A stretch of DNA of 60,136 nucleotides from Cupriavidus pauculus. GTDB taxonomy: Bacteria > Pseudomonadota > Gammaproteobacteria > Burkholderiales > Burkholderiaceae. The notes under the pieces were generated by a model, which was given only the letters and a program-made list of their open reading frames with translations, searched no databases and was not told the DNA's origin. Positions 1-8,810 of this stretch are shown piece after piece (position 1 is the first letter of the stretch; each line of letters starts with the position of its first letter). Location: positions 1 through 60,136 of the forward strand of contig NZ_VZOW01000034.1 in assembly GCF_008801835.1 (NCBI RefSeq), given 5' to 3'. The position numbers were made by a program, and so were the translations under genes.

Positions 1-1
1 C

Positions 2-403
2 GCCCCGGCGGCTGGCGCAGCCACGCAGGCCGCGGCCTCGGCTCCGGCAGCGCCTGAAGCGGCCGCTGCGGCTGCCGCCGCGCCAGCAGCGCCTGTGGCC
101 GCTGCAGCACCGGCTCCGGCACCCGCTGCGGCGGCTCCTGCTGCGGCTCCGGCAGCAGCGTCGGCCGATACGGGCAAGAAAGTCTACGAACAGGTTTGTG
201 CCGCTTGCCACGCCGCTGGCGTTGCCGGCGCGCCCAAGTTCGGCGACAAGGCGGCCTGGGCGCCGCGTCTGAAGGAAGGCATGGACGCCGTGCACAACTA
301 TGCGCTCAAGGGCAAGGGCGTGATGCCGCCCAAGGGTGGCTATGCCGGCCCGGACGCGGACGTGATCGCCGCTGCCGACTACATGGCCAACGCCGCAAAG
401 TAA
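2..403 (+). CDS. Cytochrome c5-like class I cytochrome c, C-terminal part
   Basis: The reading frame is open from the left edge, so the N-terminus (probably a membrane anchor or signal) is missing. About 55 residues of almost pure Ala/Pro precede a compact haem domain containing CAACH (CxxCH haem-binding motif) and a downstream GVMPPKGG segment that supplies the likely axial methionine. It ends in a typical cytochrome c terminal helix (DVIAAADYMANAAK). This matches the short periplasmic cytochrome c5 family, which transfers electrons between membrane complexes and terminal oxidases. The Ala/Pro stretch looks like a flexible linker to a membrane anchor or second domain outside the window. A strong terminator follows 64 bases after the stop codon. 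The family call is firm; the exact redox partner cannot be told. Confidence 0.88.
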   Translation, partial: APAAGAATQAAASAPAAPEAAAAAAAAPAAPVAAAAPAPAPAAAAPAAAPAAASADTGKKVYEQVCAACHAAGVAGAPKFGDKAAWAPRLKEGMDAVHNYALKGKGVMPPKGGYAGPDADVIAAADYMANAAK

Positions 404-467
404 GCCGACGAATCGGCCGCCGAACAGGTGGCCGGGTTGGCCAGCCGATATCGGTCACCGATCCAGC

Positions 468-499
468 AAAAAGCCCGCGAAGAAGTTCGCGGGCTTTTT
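468..499. terminator. Bidirectional rho-independent terminator
   Basis: A perfect 14-bp stem (468-481 with 486-499) closes a GAAG loop. The stem ends in five A on the left and five T on the right, so it can stop transcription both from the cytochrome c gene (plus) and from hemN (minus), which converge here. Confidence 0.9.
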
Positions 500-653
500 C
501 TTTGCGCCGGGCCACGGCCGCCTGTCATCGACGGTTCGCCATCAACCATTCGCCGACTGCTCTCGACCCACCGCCAGCCATTGGCTGCGTGCGATCGGGC
601 GCACCTGACGTGACCGGTCGCTCCGCCGGATGCGCGGCGCTACCCGACGCCGC

Positions 654-2174
654 TCAGACAACGCGCGAATAGCGCAGCGGAATCGGCTTAGCGTCGCCGA
701 CGGCCGTGGCCTGCGGCGGGCGCGCTGCGTCATCGCGCAGGTAACGATCGAAAACCATTGCCACGCGACGCACCAGCAGGCGGCCGAGCGATGTGATCTC
801 GATGCGCGCGGGCGTGCGTCGCACCAGATTGTCCTGCGCCAGGGCGTCGAGATCGGCCAGTTCCGCGGCGAACGTCGTGCCGAAATCGATCCGATGCTCT
901 GCCTCCACGGCCGCAATATCGAGCACGCCGTTGCACATCAACGCGCCGATGATGCGTTTGCGCAGATGATCGTCCGGCGACATCTCGAAGCCCCGGATGA
1001 TCGGCAGCCGATTGGCGTCGAGCGCGGCGTAGTAGTCGTCCGTGGTGCGCGCGTTCTGCACGTAATGCCCGGCCACAGCGCCGATCGCCGATACGCCCAG
1101 GCCGATCTGGTCGTAGCCGGCGTGCGTGGCGTAGCCCTGAAAGTTGCGTTGCAAACGCCCTTCACGCTGGGCGATGGCAAGGTCGTCGTCGGGCAGCGCG
1201 AAATGGTCCATGCCGATGTAAACGTACCCGGCGGCGGTCAATCGTTCGATCGTCGACACCAGAATATCGAGCTTCTCGGCCGCGGGCGGCAGCGAGGCGG
1301 CGTCAATACGACGCTGCGGCTTGAACACGTGCGGCAGATGGGCATAGCTGTAGACCGACAGCCGATCCGGACGCAGCGTCAGCACGCGATCGATGGTGGC
1401 GTTGAAACGCGCGGTCGTCTGGTGCGGCAGGCCGTAGATCAGGTCCATGCTGATCGACTGAAACCCAAGCCGCCGCGCCGCCGTGACCACGGCGCGCGTT
1501 TCGTCATAGGACTGCACACGATGGATTGCCGCCTGTACCTCGGGATCGAAATCCTGCACGCCCAGGCTGATGCGGTTGAAGCCCAGTTCCGACAATAAAT
1601 CCATGCGCGCGTCGGTGACGCGGCGCGGGTCGATTTCGATCGAATGTTCGCCGTCGGCAAGCAGGTCGAAATGCCGGCGCAGCGCCGCCATTACGCCGCG
1701 CATCTCGTCCGGGTCAAGGAATGTCGGCGTGCCGCCGCCCCAGTGCAACTGCATGACGGCGCGGCGCTGGCCCAGCCGGTCGGACACCATCGCCATTTCC
1801 CGCGCCAGATAGTCGACATATTGCGCACTACGGCCGTGATCCTTGGTGATGATCTTGTTGCAGCCGCAGTAGTAGCAAATGTTCTCGCAGAACGGAATGT
1901 GGACGTATAGCGATAACGGCGCCGGCGCATTAGCGCGGCAGAAGTCCAGCGCCCGCAGGTAGCCGGCGTCGCCCATTTCGGCGTGGAAGCGGTCGGCGGT
2001 AGGGTAGGACGTATAACGCGGCCCGTTGCCGTCGATGCGACCGGCGAGGCTGCGAAAATCGGCCAGCGCGCAACGGTCAAAGGCCGTGGCATCGGATATC
2101 GGCGACGTGGATGGGGAAGAGGATCGAGGCGCGGATCGCAGTGCGGGCTGAGAGGCGGATTGGGGGGCGGACAT
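654..2174 (-). CDS. hemN: Oxygen-independent coproporphyrinogen III oxidase (radical SAM)
   Basis: HemN decarboxylates coproporphyrinogen III to protoporphyrinogen IX without oxygen, in the cytoplasm. The sequence has the radical-SAM cluster motif CxxxCxxC (C96, C100, C103 from the chosen start, within FCENICYYCGC), the preceding YVHIPF, the HWGGGTP SAM-binding segment and the GPRYTSYPTA N-terminal signature of true HemN. Its length of about 506 residues is slightly above the usual 450-460 because of a Ser/Pro/Ala-rich N-terminal extension. I chose the ATG at 2174; an in-frame start nine codons upstream is possible, and a shorter protein starting after the low-complexity stretch cannot be excluded. 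The gene is monocistronic, convergent with the cytochrome gene, and has an FNR/Anr-type box about 70 bases upstream, which fits induction at low oxygen. Confidence 0.95.
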   Translation of the reverse strand: MSAPQSASQPALRSAPRSSSPSTSPISDATAFDRCALADFRSLAGRIDGNGPRYTSYPTADRFHAEMGDAGYLRALDFCRANAPAPLSLYVHIPFCENICYYCGCNKIITKDHGRSAQYVDYLAREMAMVSDRLGQRRAVMQLHWGGGTPTFLDPDEMRGVMAALRRHFDLLADGEHSIEIDPRRVTDARMDLLSELGFNRISLGVQDFDPEVQAAIHRVQSYDETRAVVTAARRLGFQSISMDLIYGLPHQTTARFNATIDRVLTLRPDRLSVYSYAHLPHVFKPQRRIDAASLPPAAEKLDILVSTIERLTAAGYVYIGMDHFALPDDDLAIAQREGRLQRNFQGYATHAGYDQIGLGVSAIGAVAGHYVQNARTTDDYYAALDANRLPIIRGFEMSPDDHLRKRIIGALMCNGVLDIAAVEAEHRIDFGTTFAAELADLDALAQDNLVRRTPARIEITSLGRLLVRRVAMVFDRYLRDDAARPPQATAVGDAKPIPLRYSRVV

Positions 2175-2239
2175 AGTGGATTTTCGAGATCGTGGGCGCA
2201 ATTAGCGATCGATGCTATGCCTTGCCTCGCGGCGCAACA

Positions 2240-2253
2240 TTGATGCGCGTCAA
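2240..2253 (-). promoter_or_regulatory. FNR/Anr-type box upstream of hemN
   Basis: On the minus strand the 14-mer reads TTGAC-GCGC-ATCAA. This matches the FNR/Anr consensus TTGAT-N4-ATCAA at nine of ten defined positions. It lies 66-79 bases before the hemN start, a normal distance for an activator site. FNR-type control of hemN is known in several proteobacteria; binding here is inferred. Confidence 0.72.
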
Positions 2254-2440
2254 ACCCGGGGCAACGCTGCGCCGGATAGCCCGCCGAAGTGGGGCACGAA
2301 GTCTGTCGAAAGTCACGGAACGGTCATCAAGCGCCGATAGTCTCGGCCCGGCTCGCACAAGCGCCGCTGTATCCGCCGTGGTCGCTGTGTCCGCCGCATA
2401 ACCATTTCCCGATTCCATCGCACTTTCAGAGTCCGCTGCC

Positions 2441-3613
2441 ATGCGCCCAGCCTTGCCGCAGTCGATATCGTCTTGCGCGCCCGCATCGGCCGGCCGACGC
2501 CGCGCCCTGCAGGGGCTGGCGGCGCTGGCTTCGGCCGCCGCGTTGCCCCAAGCGCTGGCCCAGCCGGCCATGACGGTCGCGCGCCGTCAGTTGGTGGTGG
2601 GTCACCTGGTCGATCGGGTCGGTTCGCAGGCCGACCTCGCCCGCGACTACCTGGCCGGTGCGAAGGTGATGTTCGATGCAGTCAATGCGTCGCCGGGAAG
2701 CTATGGCGGCCTGCGCATCGTGCATGTGGTTCGCGATGCCGATCCCGATGCGCGCGGTGCTGTGGCGCAGGCCACCGCGCTGGCCGACTCCGAGCGCGCG
2801 GACATCCTGTTCGGGCCGGGCGATGCCGTGCTGCCCGCGCTGGCCGCTTCGCCCGAACTGGCGCGACGCGGCGTGCAGATCGTCGCGCCGCTATCGGGTC
2901 TGGCCCTCACCGCGGAAAACGTCTGGTTCACCCGGGCCGACTATCAGTCCGAAATCGACGCGGCGGTGCGGCAGTTGCACAGCTATGGCTTGAGCGGGAT
3001 CGCGCTGGCGGTGTCGCCGGACTTCGCCGCGGGTACGCTTGCGTCGGGCTCGCCCTGGCTGACGCGGCTGGAAACGGCAATGTCCACGCGCGCCGTGCCC
3101 CTGACCGGCAACGCCGACGATTGCGCGCGGCGCATTGCGGCGGCACGGCCGGGCGCGGTGGTGGTGGCAGGCGACACGCTGGCCTACGGCAGCCTGGGAC
3201 GCGCGTTGGCGGCACGGAACTGGTACGGTTTTCTGGTGGGATTGTCGGCGGTCAGTCCGGCGTCGGCGCGCGAGATTCTTGGTGCGCACTACGCGGGCGG
3301 CATGGTGGTGACGCAGATTGCGCCGGGGCCGCAGGAATCGACGCTGCGCGTGGTGAAGGAACACGTGGCGCGCATGAAGCAATATCTCGACGAACCGCCG
3401 TCGCCGGCCACGCTGGCTGGCTACATTGGCGCGGCATGGCTGGTGCGTGCAGCGGCCGGCATGCGGACCAATGGCGTCGTGGAATTGCGGCGCGTCTTGC
3501 AGACCCGCATCGATGTCGGCGATTTCACGCTCGATTTCACGCGCGGGCTGCGCGGTTCGCAATACGTGCAACTGGCGCCGATCGGCAAGAGCGGCCTGCC
3601 GCAACGCGCCTGA
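2441..3613 (+). CDS. Periplasmic LIVBP-type ABC substrate-binding protein (orphan)
   Basis: This 390-residue protein belongs to the type I periplasmic-binding (Peripla_BP_6, Leu/Ile/Val-binding-like) family. It has an N-terminal export signal with an arginine cluster (RRRALQG) followed by a hydrophobic Ala/Leu stretch ending near ALAQP, which could use Tat or Sec. After it come the alternating beta/alpha segments of the fold: a first strand VVGHLVDRVG, GAKVMFDAVNA, and a C-terminal half with SPATLAGYIGAAWLV. No permease or ATPase gene is adjacent, so it either works with a transporter encoded elsewhere or acts as a sensory binding protein. It is divergent from hemN and convergent with the two-component pair, whose sensor it could in principle feed; that is only a neighbourhood guess. 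The ligand is unknown. Confidence 0.8.
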   Translation: MRPALPQSISSCAPASAGRRRALQGLAALASAAALPQALAQPAMTVARRQLVVGHLVDRVGSQADLARDYLAGAKVMFDAVNASPGSYGGLRIVHVVRDADPDARGAVAQATALADSERADILFGPGDAVLPALAASPELARRGVQIVAPLSGLALTAENVWFTRADYQSEIDAAVRQLHSYGLSGIALAVSPDFAAGTLASGSPWLTRLETAMSTRAVPLTGNADDCARRIAAARPGAVVVAGDTLAYGSLGRALAARNWYGFLVGLSAVSPASAREILGAHYAGGMVVTQIAPGPQESTLRVVKEHVARMKQYLDEPPSPATLAGYIGAAWLVRAAAGMRTNGVVELRRVLQTRIDVGDFTLDFTRGLRGSQYVQLAPIGKSGLPQRA

Positions 3614-3738
3614 GCCCGGTCAAGGCCGCGTGGCCCGGGCACGCGTCGCCATCGCTTGGCCGCGGGCTGTCGATTCGTCGACACATCGACCCATCGCCAT
3701 CCGTTTATCCGTCGGCGCGGCGGGCGCGGCGGCGTCGC

Positions 3739-5034
3739 TCAGCCGCGCGGCAGCGTGATGCTGACGCGCAAACCGCCTTCGGCGCGATTGGTCAATGTCA
3801 GTTCGCCGCCATGACGCGCGACGATATCTGCAGCAATCGACAGGCCCATGCCCACGCCCCCGGTGGCGCGGCTGCGCGACGATTCCACGCGATAGAACGG
3901 TTCCAGCACGCGCTGCAGTTCGGCCGGCGGAATGCCGGGACCGTTGTCGCACACATCGATGGCGACGCGCTCGGGGCTATCGGCCAGGATGATATGCGCG
4001 GCGCCGCCGTAGCGATGCGCGTTCTCGACGAGATTGACCACCGCGCGGCGCAGTTCGGCGGGATACGCGAGCAGCGGCGTGGCCTCGCCGGACAGCCGCA
4101 CGTCCTGTCCCAATTCCTGCGCGTCGTCGACGATCGCCTGCAGCAGCGCCAGCACATCTACGCGCTGGCGCGGACCCGTGGCGTCGTCGCGCTCGCGGAG
4201 GTAGTAAAGCGTGGCGTCGATCAGCCCGTTCATCTCGGCCAAGTCCTGGCGCAGCCGGTACCGCACGTCGTTGTCCTCGATGCGCTCGATGCGCAGGCTC
4301 ATGCGCGTCAGCGGCGTGCGCAGGTCGTGCGAGACGGCGGCCAGGAAGCGCGACTGCTGCGCCAGCTGGGTGCGGATCCGTTGCTGCATCAGGTTCAGCG
4401 CGCGCGTCGCCTCGCGCGCTTCCGCGGGGCCGGTGTCTTCATCGAGCGGCGGCGCGTGGACGTCCTGGGCCAGGCGATTGGCGCCGCTGGCCAGTTGCTG
4501 CACGGGCCGCGCCAGCAGGCGGGCGCCGACCAGCGAGGCGATCAGGATCGCCAGCAACTGAAACAGCATGCCAAGGTGCGGCGGCCAGATGCCGCGAATG
4601 TGAAAGCCCTGTGGCGGCCCCTGTTGTCCGCGCGGCGGCGCGAACATGCCCGGCGGCGGCGGGCGCACGCCATCGGCACGCGGCGGGCCGTCGCCATTGT
4701 TGCCGCTCGGAGGAGGGCCACCGGCCCGCCCCAGCATGCGGTCGAGCAGATTGGGCGGGGGCGCTGCCGGACGTGGCAAACCGGCCGCTTGCGCTTCGGA
4801 TGCGGCGCGTCGCATGCGTTCCATGTAGCGCTCGGATCCAGGGCGCGGAAATACGTTCTCGATCACGGTCACGCCCAGGATGTGAACGGCGAGCATGATG
4901 GCGGCCATGACGAAGAACAGCCGCATGAACATCGAGTTGAAGCGTCTGCGCGGCACGCGGGCGTCGCTGCCGGAAGCGGGCTTGATGGCCGCGACGCCGT
5001 CGGCGTCGGCGGACGGCGGAGTGACGGCGGCCAT
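3739..5034 (-). CDS. Membrane sensor histidine kinase, EnvZ-like, with proline-rich periplasmic loop
   Basis: The 431-residue protein has a first membrane helix at about residues 36-57, a periplasmic segment of roughly 95 residues, a second helix at about 154-173, a HAMP region, a HisKA dimerisation domain with phosphoacceptor His236 in AVSHDLRTPLTR, and a C-terminal ATPase domain with the N box (NLVENAHRYGG), the G1 box (DNGPGIP) and the GMGLSIA G2 box. The periplasmic loop is very rich in Pro and Gly (PPPSGNNGDGPPRADG, PPPPGMFAPP) and does not look like a PAS or Cache ligand domain. The start codon lies four bases after the response-regulator stop, so the two genes form one transcript and a cognate pair. 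The signal sensed is unknown. Confidence 0.93.
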   Translation of the reverse strand: MAAVTPPSADADGVAAIKPASGSDARVPRRRFNSMFMRLFFVMAAIMLAVHILGVTVIENVFPRPGSERYMERMRRAASEAQAAGLPRPAAPPPNLLDRMLGRAGGPPPSGNNGDGPPRADGVRPPPPGMFAPPRGQQGPPQGFHIRGIWPPHLGMLFQLLAILIASLVGARLLARPVQQLASGANRLAQDVHAPPLDEDTGPAEAREATRALNLMQQRIRTQLAQQSRFLAAVSHDLRTPLTRMSLRIERIEDNDVRYRLRQDLAEMNGLIDATLYYLRERDDATGPRQRVDVLALLQAIVDDAQELGQDVRLSGEATPLLAYPAELRRAVVNLVENAHRYGGAAHIILADSPERVAIDVCDNGPGIPPAELQRVLEPFYRVESSRSRATGGVGMGLSIAADIVARHGGELTLTNRAEGGLRVSITLPRG

Positions 5035-5038
5035 CGGA

Positions 5039-5770
5039 TCAGTGCTCCACGTTGCCGGTGAACACGTACCCTTCGCCGCGCACGGTGCGGATCAAGGCCG
5101 AATCGCGCGGATCGTCGCGCAGCTTCTGACGCAGGCGCGAGACCAGCAAGTCGATGCTGCGGTCGAAGACGTCGAGGTCGCGCCCGCGTGCATTGTTGAT
5201 CAGCATCTCGCGATCGAGCACGCGATTGGGATGCTCGATAAAGGTCAGCAGCAGGCGGAACTCCGCGTTCGACAGCGGCACCACGGTGTCTTCCGCGTCC
5301 ACCAACTGGCGCAGCGTGGTGTTCAGGCGCCAATTCGCAAAGCGCGTTTCATGGCCGCCCGTCACCGGCGCCGGACGTCGTGTCTCGCCCCGGCTGCGCC
5401 GCAGCACGGTGTGGATGCGCGCCACCAGTTCGCGCATTTCGAACGGCTTGGTCACATAGTCGTCGGCACCGACTTCGAGACCGACCACGCGGTCGGCCAG
5501 TTCGGTGCGCGCGGTCAGCATGATCACCGGGAGGTCGCTGCTATCGCGAATCTCGCGGCACAACGTCAGGCCGTTTTCCCCGGGCAGCGACAGGTCCAGG
5601 ATGAGCAGGTCGTAATCGTGCTGCGTCATGGCGGTGCGCATGGCGGCGCCGCCGTCCGCGCCGTCGGCTTCCATGCCGAACGTGGCGAGATATTCGGCCA
5701 GCATGGTGCGGATCTGGGGATCGTCGTCGACAACCAGGAGGCGGATGGGCAGAGCGGGAGACAGATCCAT
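5039..5770 (-). CDS. OmpR-family response regulator
   Basis: The 243-residue protein has a receiver domain (acidic pocket VVDDD, phosphorylation site Asp59 in LLILDLSLPG, conserved Lys in YVTKPFE) followed by an OmpR/PhoB winged-helix DNA-binding domain (LSNAEFRLLLTFIEHPNRVLDR ... RSIDLLVSRLRQKL ... IRTVRGEGYVF). I chose the ATG at 5770, which places the first beta strand at the normal distance; an ATG 12 codons upstream would add an unusual leader. It is the first gene of a two-gene operon with the kinase downstream. A short perfect dyad at 5899-5914 upstream may be a promoter operator. The regulon is unknown. Confidence 0.93.
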   Translation of the reverse strand: MDLSPALPIRLLVVDDDPQIRTMLAEYLATFGMEADGADGGAAMRTAMTQHDYDLLILDLSLPGENGLTLCREIRDSSDLPVIMLTARTELADRVVGLEVGADDYVTKPFEMRELVARIHTVLRRSRGETRRPAPVTGGHETRFANWRLNTTLRQLVDAEDTVVPLSNAEFRLLLTFIEHPNRVLDREMLINNARGRDLDVFDRSIDLLVSRLRQKLRDDPRDSALIRTVRGEGYVFTGNVEH

Positions 5771-5898
5771 GATGAGAGCGCAGTGCGGGTGTGGCCGCGG
5801 GGGCAAACCAGACGAAAAGCCAGGCAGCGCCGGTCGGCGCCGGACACTGTCAGGAGCGCCAATTTACCAGCTTGCTTCTTACAGGCGATGCCGGTTTT

Positions 5899-5914
5899 GT
5901 ATCAATCCTGATAC
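5899..5914. promoter_or_regulatory. Dyad upstream of the response-regulator gene
   Basis: GTATCA-ATCC-TGATAC is a perfect 6-bp dyad in an AT-richer patch 129-144 bases before the regulator start. It lies in the 363-base gap (5771-6133) that also holds the rep terminator. It could be an operator for this operon; nothing else supports that. Confidence 0.3.
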
Positions 5915-5950
5915 GTGCGGTATTCGCCATGCGCGAGCGCGCGACGCATA

Positions 5951-5989
5951 GAAAAAAACGCCCCCGGTGCTGCCGCAGCCGGGAGCGTT
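5951..5989 (-). terminator. Rho-independent terminator downstream of rep
   Basis: A stem of 10-11 bp (AACGC-CCCGG at 5957-5968 with CCGGG-GCGTT at 5979-5989, one mismatch) is followed on the minus strand by seven T (5952-5958). It lies about 145 bases after the rep stop codon. Confidence 0.8.
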
Positions 5990-6133
5990 CAACAGGGAAG
6001 AAGCCGGGCCAGCATGCTCGCCCAGCTACACCGCCACCGAAGGGTAGGCGCGGTGTGGCGCAAGAAACGTCGAGACGTTTCGCGCGACGCCAATCCTATT
6101 GAGCTTGATGCCCGGAATCTTGTCGGGCTTGTA

Positions 6134-8227
6134 TCAGGCGCCGCCCGTGGCGGGCTTGCCGAGCAGCGCCTTCAGCCCGGCCAGCCGGTCCTTCGGGCTC
6201 ATCGCCGGCGTCTGGTCCTGCGGCGCGGGGCCGTCTTCGAGCTTCATTTCGGCGATGAAGCGCGACGGCTCGCACGAATAGGTCTCCCGCGCGCGCTTGC
6301 GTTTCTTGCACCACGTGATCTGCAGGCTGCGCTGGGCCCGCGTGATACCGACGTACATCAGGCGGCGCTCTTCCTCGATCTTGTCGTCGCCCATCTCTTC
6401 GTCTTCGCGCGCGTGAGGCAGGATGCCCTCCTCCACGCCAACCAGAAATACGTGCGGATATTCGAGGCCCTTGGACGCATGCAGCGTCGACAGCCGCACC
6501 GCGTCGGGGTCTTCCTCGCGGCCTTCTAGCATGCTCATCAGCGCCACGGTCTGCGTCAGTTCGAGCAGGTTCTTGCCCTCGTCGGCAAAGCCATCGGCGT
6601 TGTCGAAACCGGTGGCCTCGCCCTCGCCGTCCGGCTCCGGGCGCGTGCCCTTGCGCTTGAGCCAGTCGAGAAATTCCAGCGTGTTGGTCCAGCGCGATTG
6701 CGCCTGGCGTTCGTCGAAGGTGTCGTACAGGTACGCCTCGTAGTGGATGCCTTCCATCAGGTCGTCGAGCACCACGGTGGCAGGGTCGCGCGCGGCGCGA
6801 TCGGCCAGCCGCACCATCGATTCGCAAAACACGCGCAGCGGTTCCAGCTGGCGCGGCTGCAGCTTGGCCTCGATGCCGCCCATCATCGCCGCTTCGAACA
6901 GCGACACCTTGGCCTGCCCCGCAAACGTGCCCAAGGCTTCCAGCGTGGTGTTGCCCACGCCGCGGCGCGGGGTGGTGATGGCACGGATGAACGCGGGATC
7001 GTCGTCGGGATTGGCAATCAGGCGCAGATAGGCGCAGATGTCCTTGATTTCCGCCTTGTCGAAGAAACTCTGGCCGCCCGACAACACATACGGAATCCGC
7101 TCGCGGCGCAAAATCTGTTCGAACAGGCGCGCCTGGTGATTGCCGCGATAGAGAATCGCGTAGTCGCGAAACTGCGCGCGGCGTTCGAACTTGTGCGCCG
7201 ACAGGCGAAACACCACCGATTCCGCCTCGTGCTCCTCGTCGTTCATCGGATGCACGGCGATCGGATCGCCCATGCCGTGCTCGGACCACAGCTTCTTGTC
7301 GAACAGTTTCGGATTGTTGGCGATCACCGCGTTGGCCGCTTCCAGGATGCGCACCGTGGAACGGTAGTTCTGTTCGAGCTTGATGACCTTGAGGTCCGGG
7401 AAATCGGTTTGCAGCAGGCGCAGGTTATCGAGCGTGGCGCCACGCCAGCCATAGATGGCCTGGTCATCGTCGCCCACGGCCGTGAAGGCCGCCGCGCGCA
7501 GATGCGATCCGCCGGCCAGCAGCTTGAGCAACTGATACTGGCACGCGTTGGTGTCCTGGTATTCGTCGACCAGGAAATAGCGCAGCCGGTTCTGCCATTT
7601 CAGACGCACCGCCTCGTCACGCGCGAACAACTCGGCCGGCAGGCGGATCAGGTCGTCGAAATCAACCGCCTGGTAAGCGTGCAGCGTCGCCACGTAGTTG
7701 CGATACACCATCGCGGCCTGGTGCTCGTCGGCATCGGCGGCCTGTGCCAGCGCGGTTTCGGGATCGACCATGCCGTTCTTCCACAGCGAAATCGTGCTTT
7801 GCACGCGGCGGATCAACTTCTTGTCGGTGGTGCCAAGCTGCTCCTGCACCAGGCCGAAACAGTCGTCCGAATCCATGATGGAAAACTGCGGCTTCAACCC
7901 GACATGCTCGGCTTCCATGCGCAAGATTTGCACGCCGAGCGAGTGAAACGTACAAACGGTGAGCTGCTTGAGCGGAATGCGCTTACCTTCCCGCGTGGTT
8001 TTGCCCTCCATGAGCTTCGCGATACGCTCCTGCATCTCTTTCGCCGCTTTATTGGTGAATGTGACGGCGGCGATATGGCGCGGCTCGAACCCCTTGTCCT
8101 CGATAAGGTGCGCAATTTTCTGCGTGATCACGCGCGTCTTGCCCGAGCCGGCGCCCGCCAGCACAAGGCAGGGGCCATCCAGATAGCGCACAGCTTCGGA
8201 TTGCGCGGCGTTCAGTCCGTGGGTCAT
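6134..8227 (-). CDS. rep: ATP-dependent DNA helicase Rep (UvrD/Rep superfamily 1)
   Basis: The 697-residue protein carries all superfamily-1A motifs in order: Walker A GAGSGKT at residues 25-31, motif Ia (FTNKAAKEM), motif II DEYQDTN, motif III (VGDDDQAIYGWRG), motif IV QNYRST, motif V (LSTLHASKGLEY) and motif VI (RRLMYVGITRA). The central GNHQARLFEQ, SGGQSFFDKAEIKD and ANPDDDPAF segments match the Rep branch rather than UvrD, and the length is close to that of E. coli Rep (about 670). Rep is a 3'-5' translocase that clears proteins ahead of replication forks. Many annotations would call this uvrD. The ATG at 8227 gives the expected N-terminus (MTHGLNAAQ). It is transcribed alone, with a terminator downstream. 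Confidence 0.93.
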   Translation of the reverse strand: MTHGLNAAQSEAVRYLDGPCLVLAGAGSGKTRVITQKIAHLIEDKGFEPRHIAAVTFTNKAAKEMQERIAKLMEGKTTREGKRIPLKQLTVCTFHSLGVQILRMEAEHVGLKPQFSIMDSDDCFGLVQEQLGTTDKKLIRRVQSTISLWKNGMVDPETALAQAADADEHQAAMVYRNYVATLHAYQAVDFDDLIRLPAELFARDEAVRLKWQNRLRYFLVDEYQDTNACQYQLLKLLAGGSHLRAAAFTAVGDDDQAIYGWRGATLDNLRLLQTDFPDLKVIKLEQNYRSTVRILEAANAVIANNPKLFDKKLWSEHGMGDPIAVHPMNDEEHEAESVVFRLSAHKFERRAQFRDYAILYRGNHQARLFEQILRRERIPYVLSGGQSFFDKAEIKDICAYLRLIANPDDDPAFIRAITTPRRGVGNTTLEALGTFAGQAKVSLFEAAMMGGIEAKLQPRQLEPLRVFCESMVRLADRAARDPATVVLDDLMEGIHYEAYLYDTFDERQAQSRWTNTLEFLDWLKRKGTRPEPDGEGEATGFDNADGFADEGKNLLELTQTVALMSMLEGREEDPDAVRLSTLHASKGLEYPHVFLVGVEEGILPHAREDEEMGDDKIEEERRLMYVGITRAQRSLQITWCKKRKRARETYSCEPSRFIAEMKLEDGPAPQDQTPAMSPKDRLAGLKALLGKPATGGA

Positions 8228-8499
8228 GGGGCGGGAAATCGAAACAGGCGGGATGACGAAAGATGCACGCGCGAAAGACCGCGCGGCGGAGGCGAGGATG
8301 TTAACACGCTGCTACGGTGTCGGGCGGCGTCCGACAGGAGGCGTTTCAGGCAGGTAACAATCGTAAATCGGGCTCGGTTGGGGCATGGAGATTGCCTCTT
8401 ACCTGTCACGACCGCGCGGTTTTGCGCGTTGCGCGACCGGCGCGGCGGACACTCAACACATCGCAAACGATGGCATTCGATGAAAAGAAGGAGCCCAAC

Positions 8500-8724
8500 A
8501 TGAAGACGCTTCGCACCCTTTCGAAAGTCGCCCTGATCGGCGCAACGCTTGTGACCTTTGCCGGCTGTGCGGACATGACGCCCAAGCAGCGCAACACCGC
8601 GATCGGTGCGGGCGCAGGTGCGCTGGGCGGCGCGGTCCTGACCGACGGCAGCGCGCTCGGCACGCTCGGCGGCGCGGCCGTGGGCGGCGTGGCGGGTAAC
8701 GTGGTGACCAAGGACCGCCGCTGA
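8500..8724 (+). CDS. Small glycine-zipper lipoprotein (OsmB-like)
   Basis: This 74-residue protein has a lipoprotein signal (KTLRTLSKVALIGATLVTFAGC, lipid-accepting Cys23). It is followed by a Gly/Ala-rich glycine-zipper segment (GAGAGALGGAVL, GGAAVGGVAGNVV) of the kind found in OsmB and other two-helix outer-membrane lipoproteins. I set the start at the ATG at 8500 because an AAGGAG ribosome site sits 5-10 bases before it; a longer frame from 8317 has no support. Its function is probably structural or stress-related in the envelope; the exact role is unknown. The 270 bases upstream (8228-8499), between it and divergent rep, contain no other gene I can support. Confidence 0.85.
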   Translation: MKTLRTLSKVALIGATLVTFAGCADMTPKQRNTAIGAGAGALGGAVLTDGSALGTLGGAAVGGVAGNVVTKDRR

Positions 8725-8759
8725 TAGCCCTGCGCGGCGCACGGACGGGACCGGCATCT

Positions 8760-8786
8760 CCTTTGTCAGGGGCCGTTTGACAAAGG
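8760..8786. promoter_or_regulatory. Dyad overlapping the -35 of the gcv promoter
   Basis: CCTTTGTCA (8760-8768) and TGACAAAGG (8778-8786) form a perfect 9-bp inverted repeat around a 9-base loop. It ends inside the TTGACA -35 box, so it is well placed for a repressor or activator site. It may also act as a weak terminator for the lipoprotein gene, but no T run follows. Confidence 0.45.
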
Positions 8787-8805
8787 TAGGACGGTCCCGT
8801 ACATT
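8777..8805 (+). promoter_or_regulatory. Sigma-70 promoter of the gcv operon
   Basis: A perfect -35 TTGACA (8777-8782), a 17-bp spacer and a -10 TACATT (8800-8805, four of six) predict transcription start near 8812. That is exactly where the first aptamer of the glycine riboswitch begins. Confidence 0.75.
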
Positions 8806-8810
8806 CTCGC

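Noticed and set aside
2473..5061. Open frame of about 860 codons on the plus strand across the binding-protein and kinase genes
   Set aside because: It overlaps two well-supported genes in other frames and has an Arg/Gly/Ala-rich composition typical of shadow frames.
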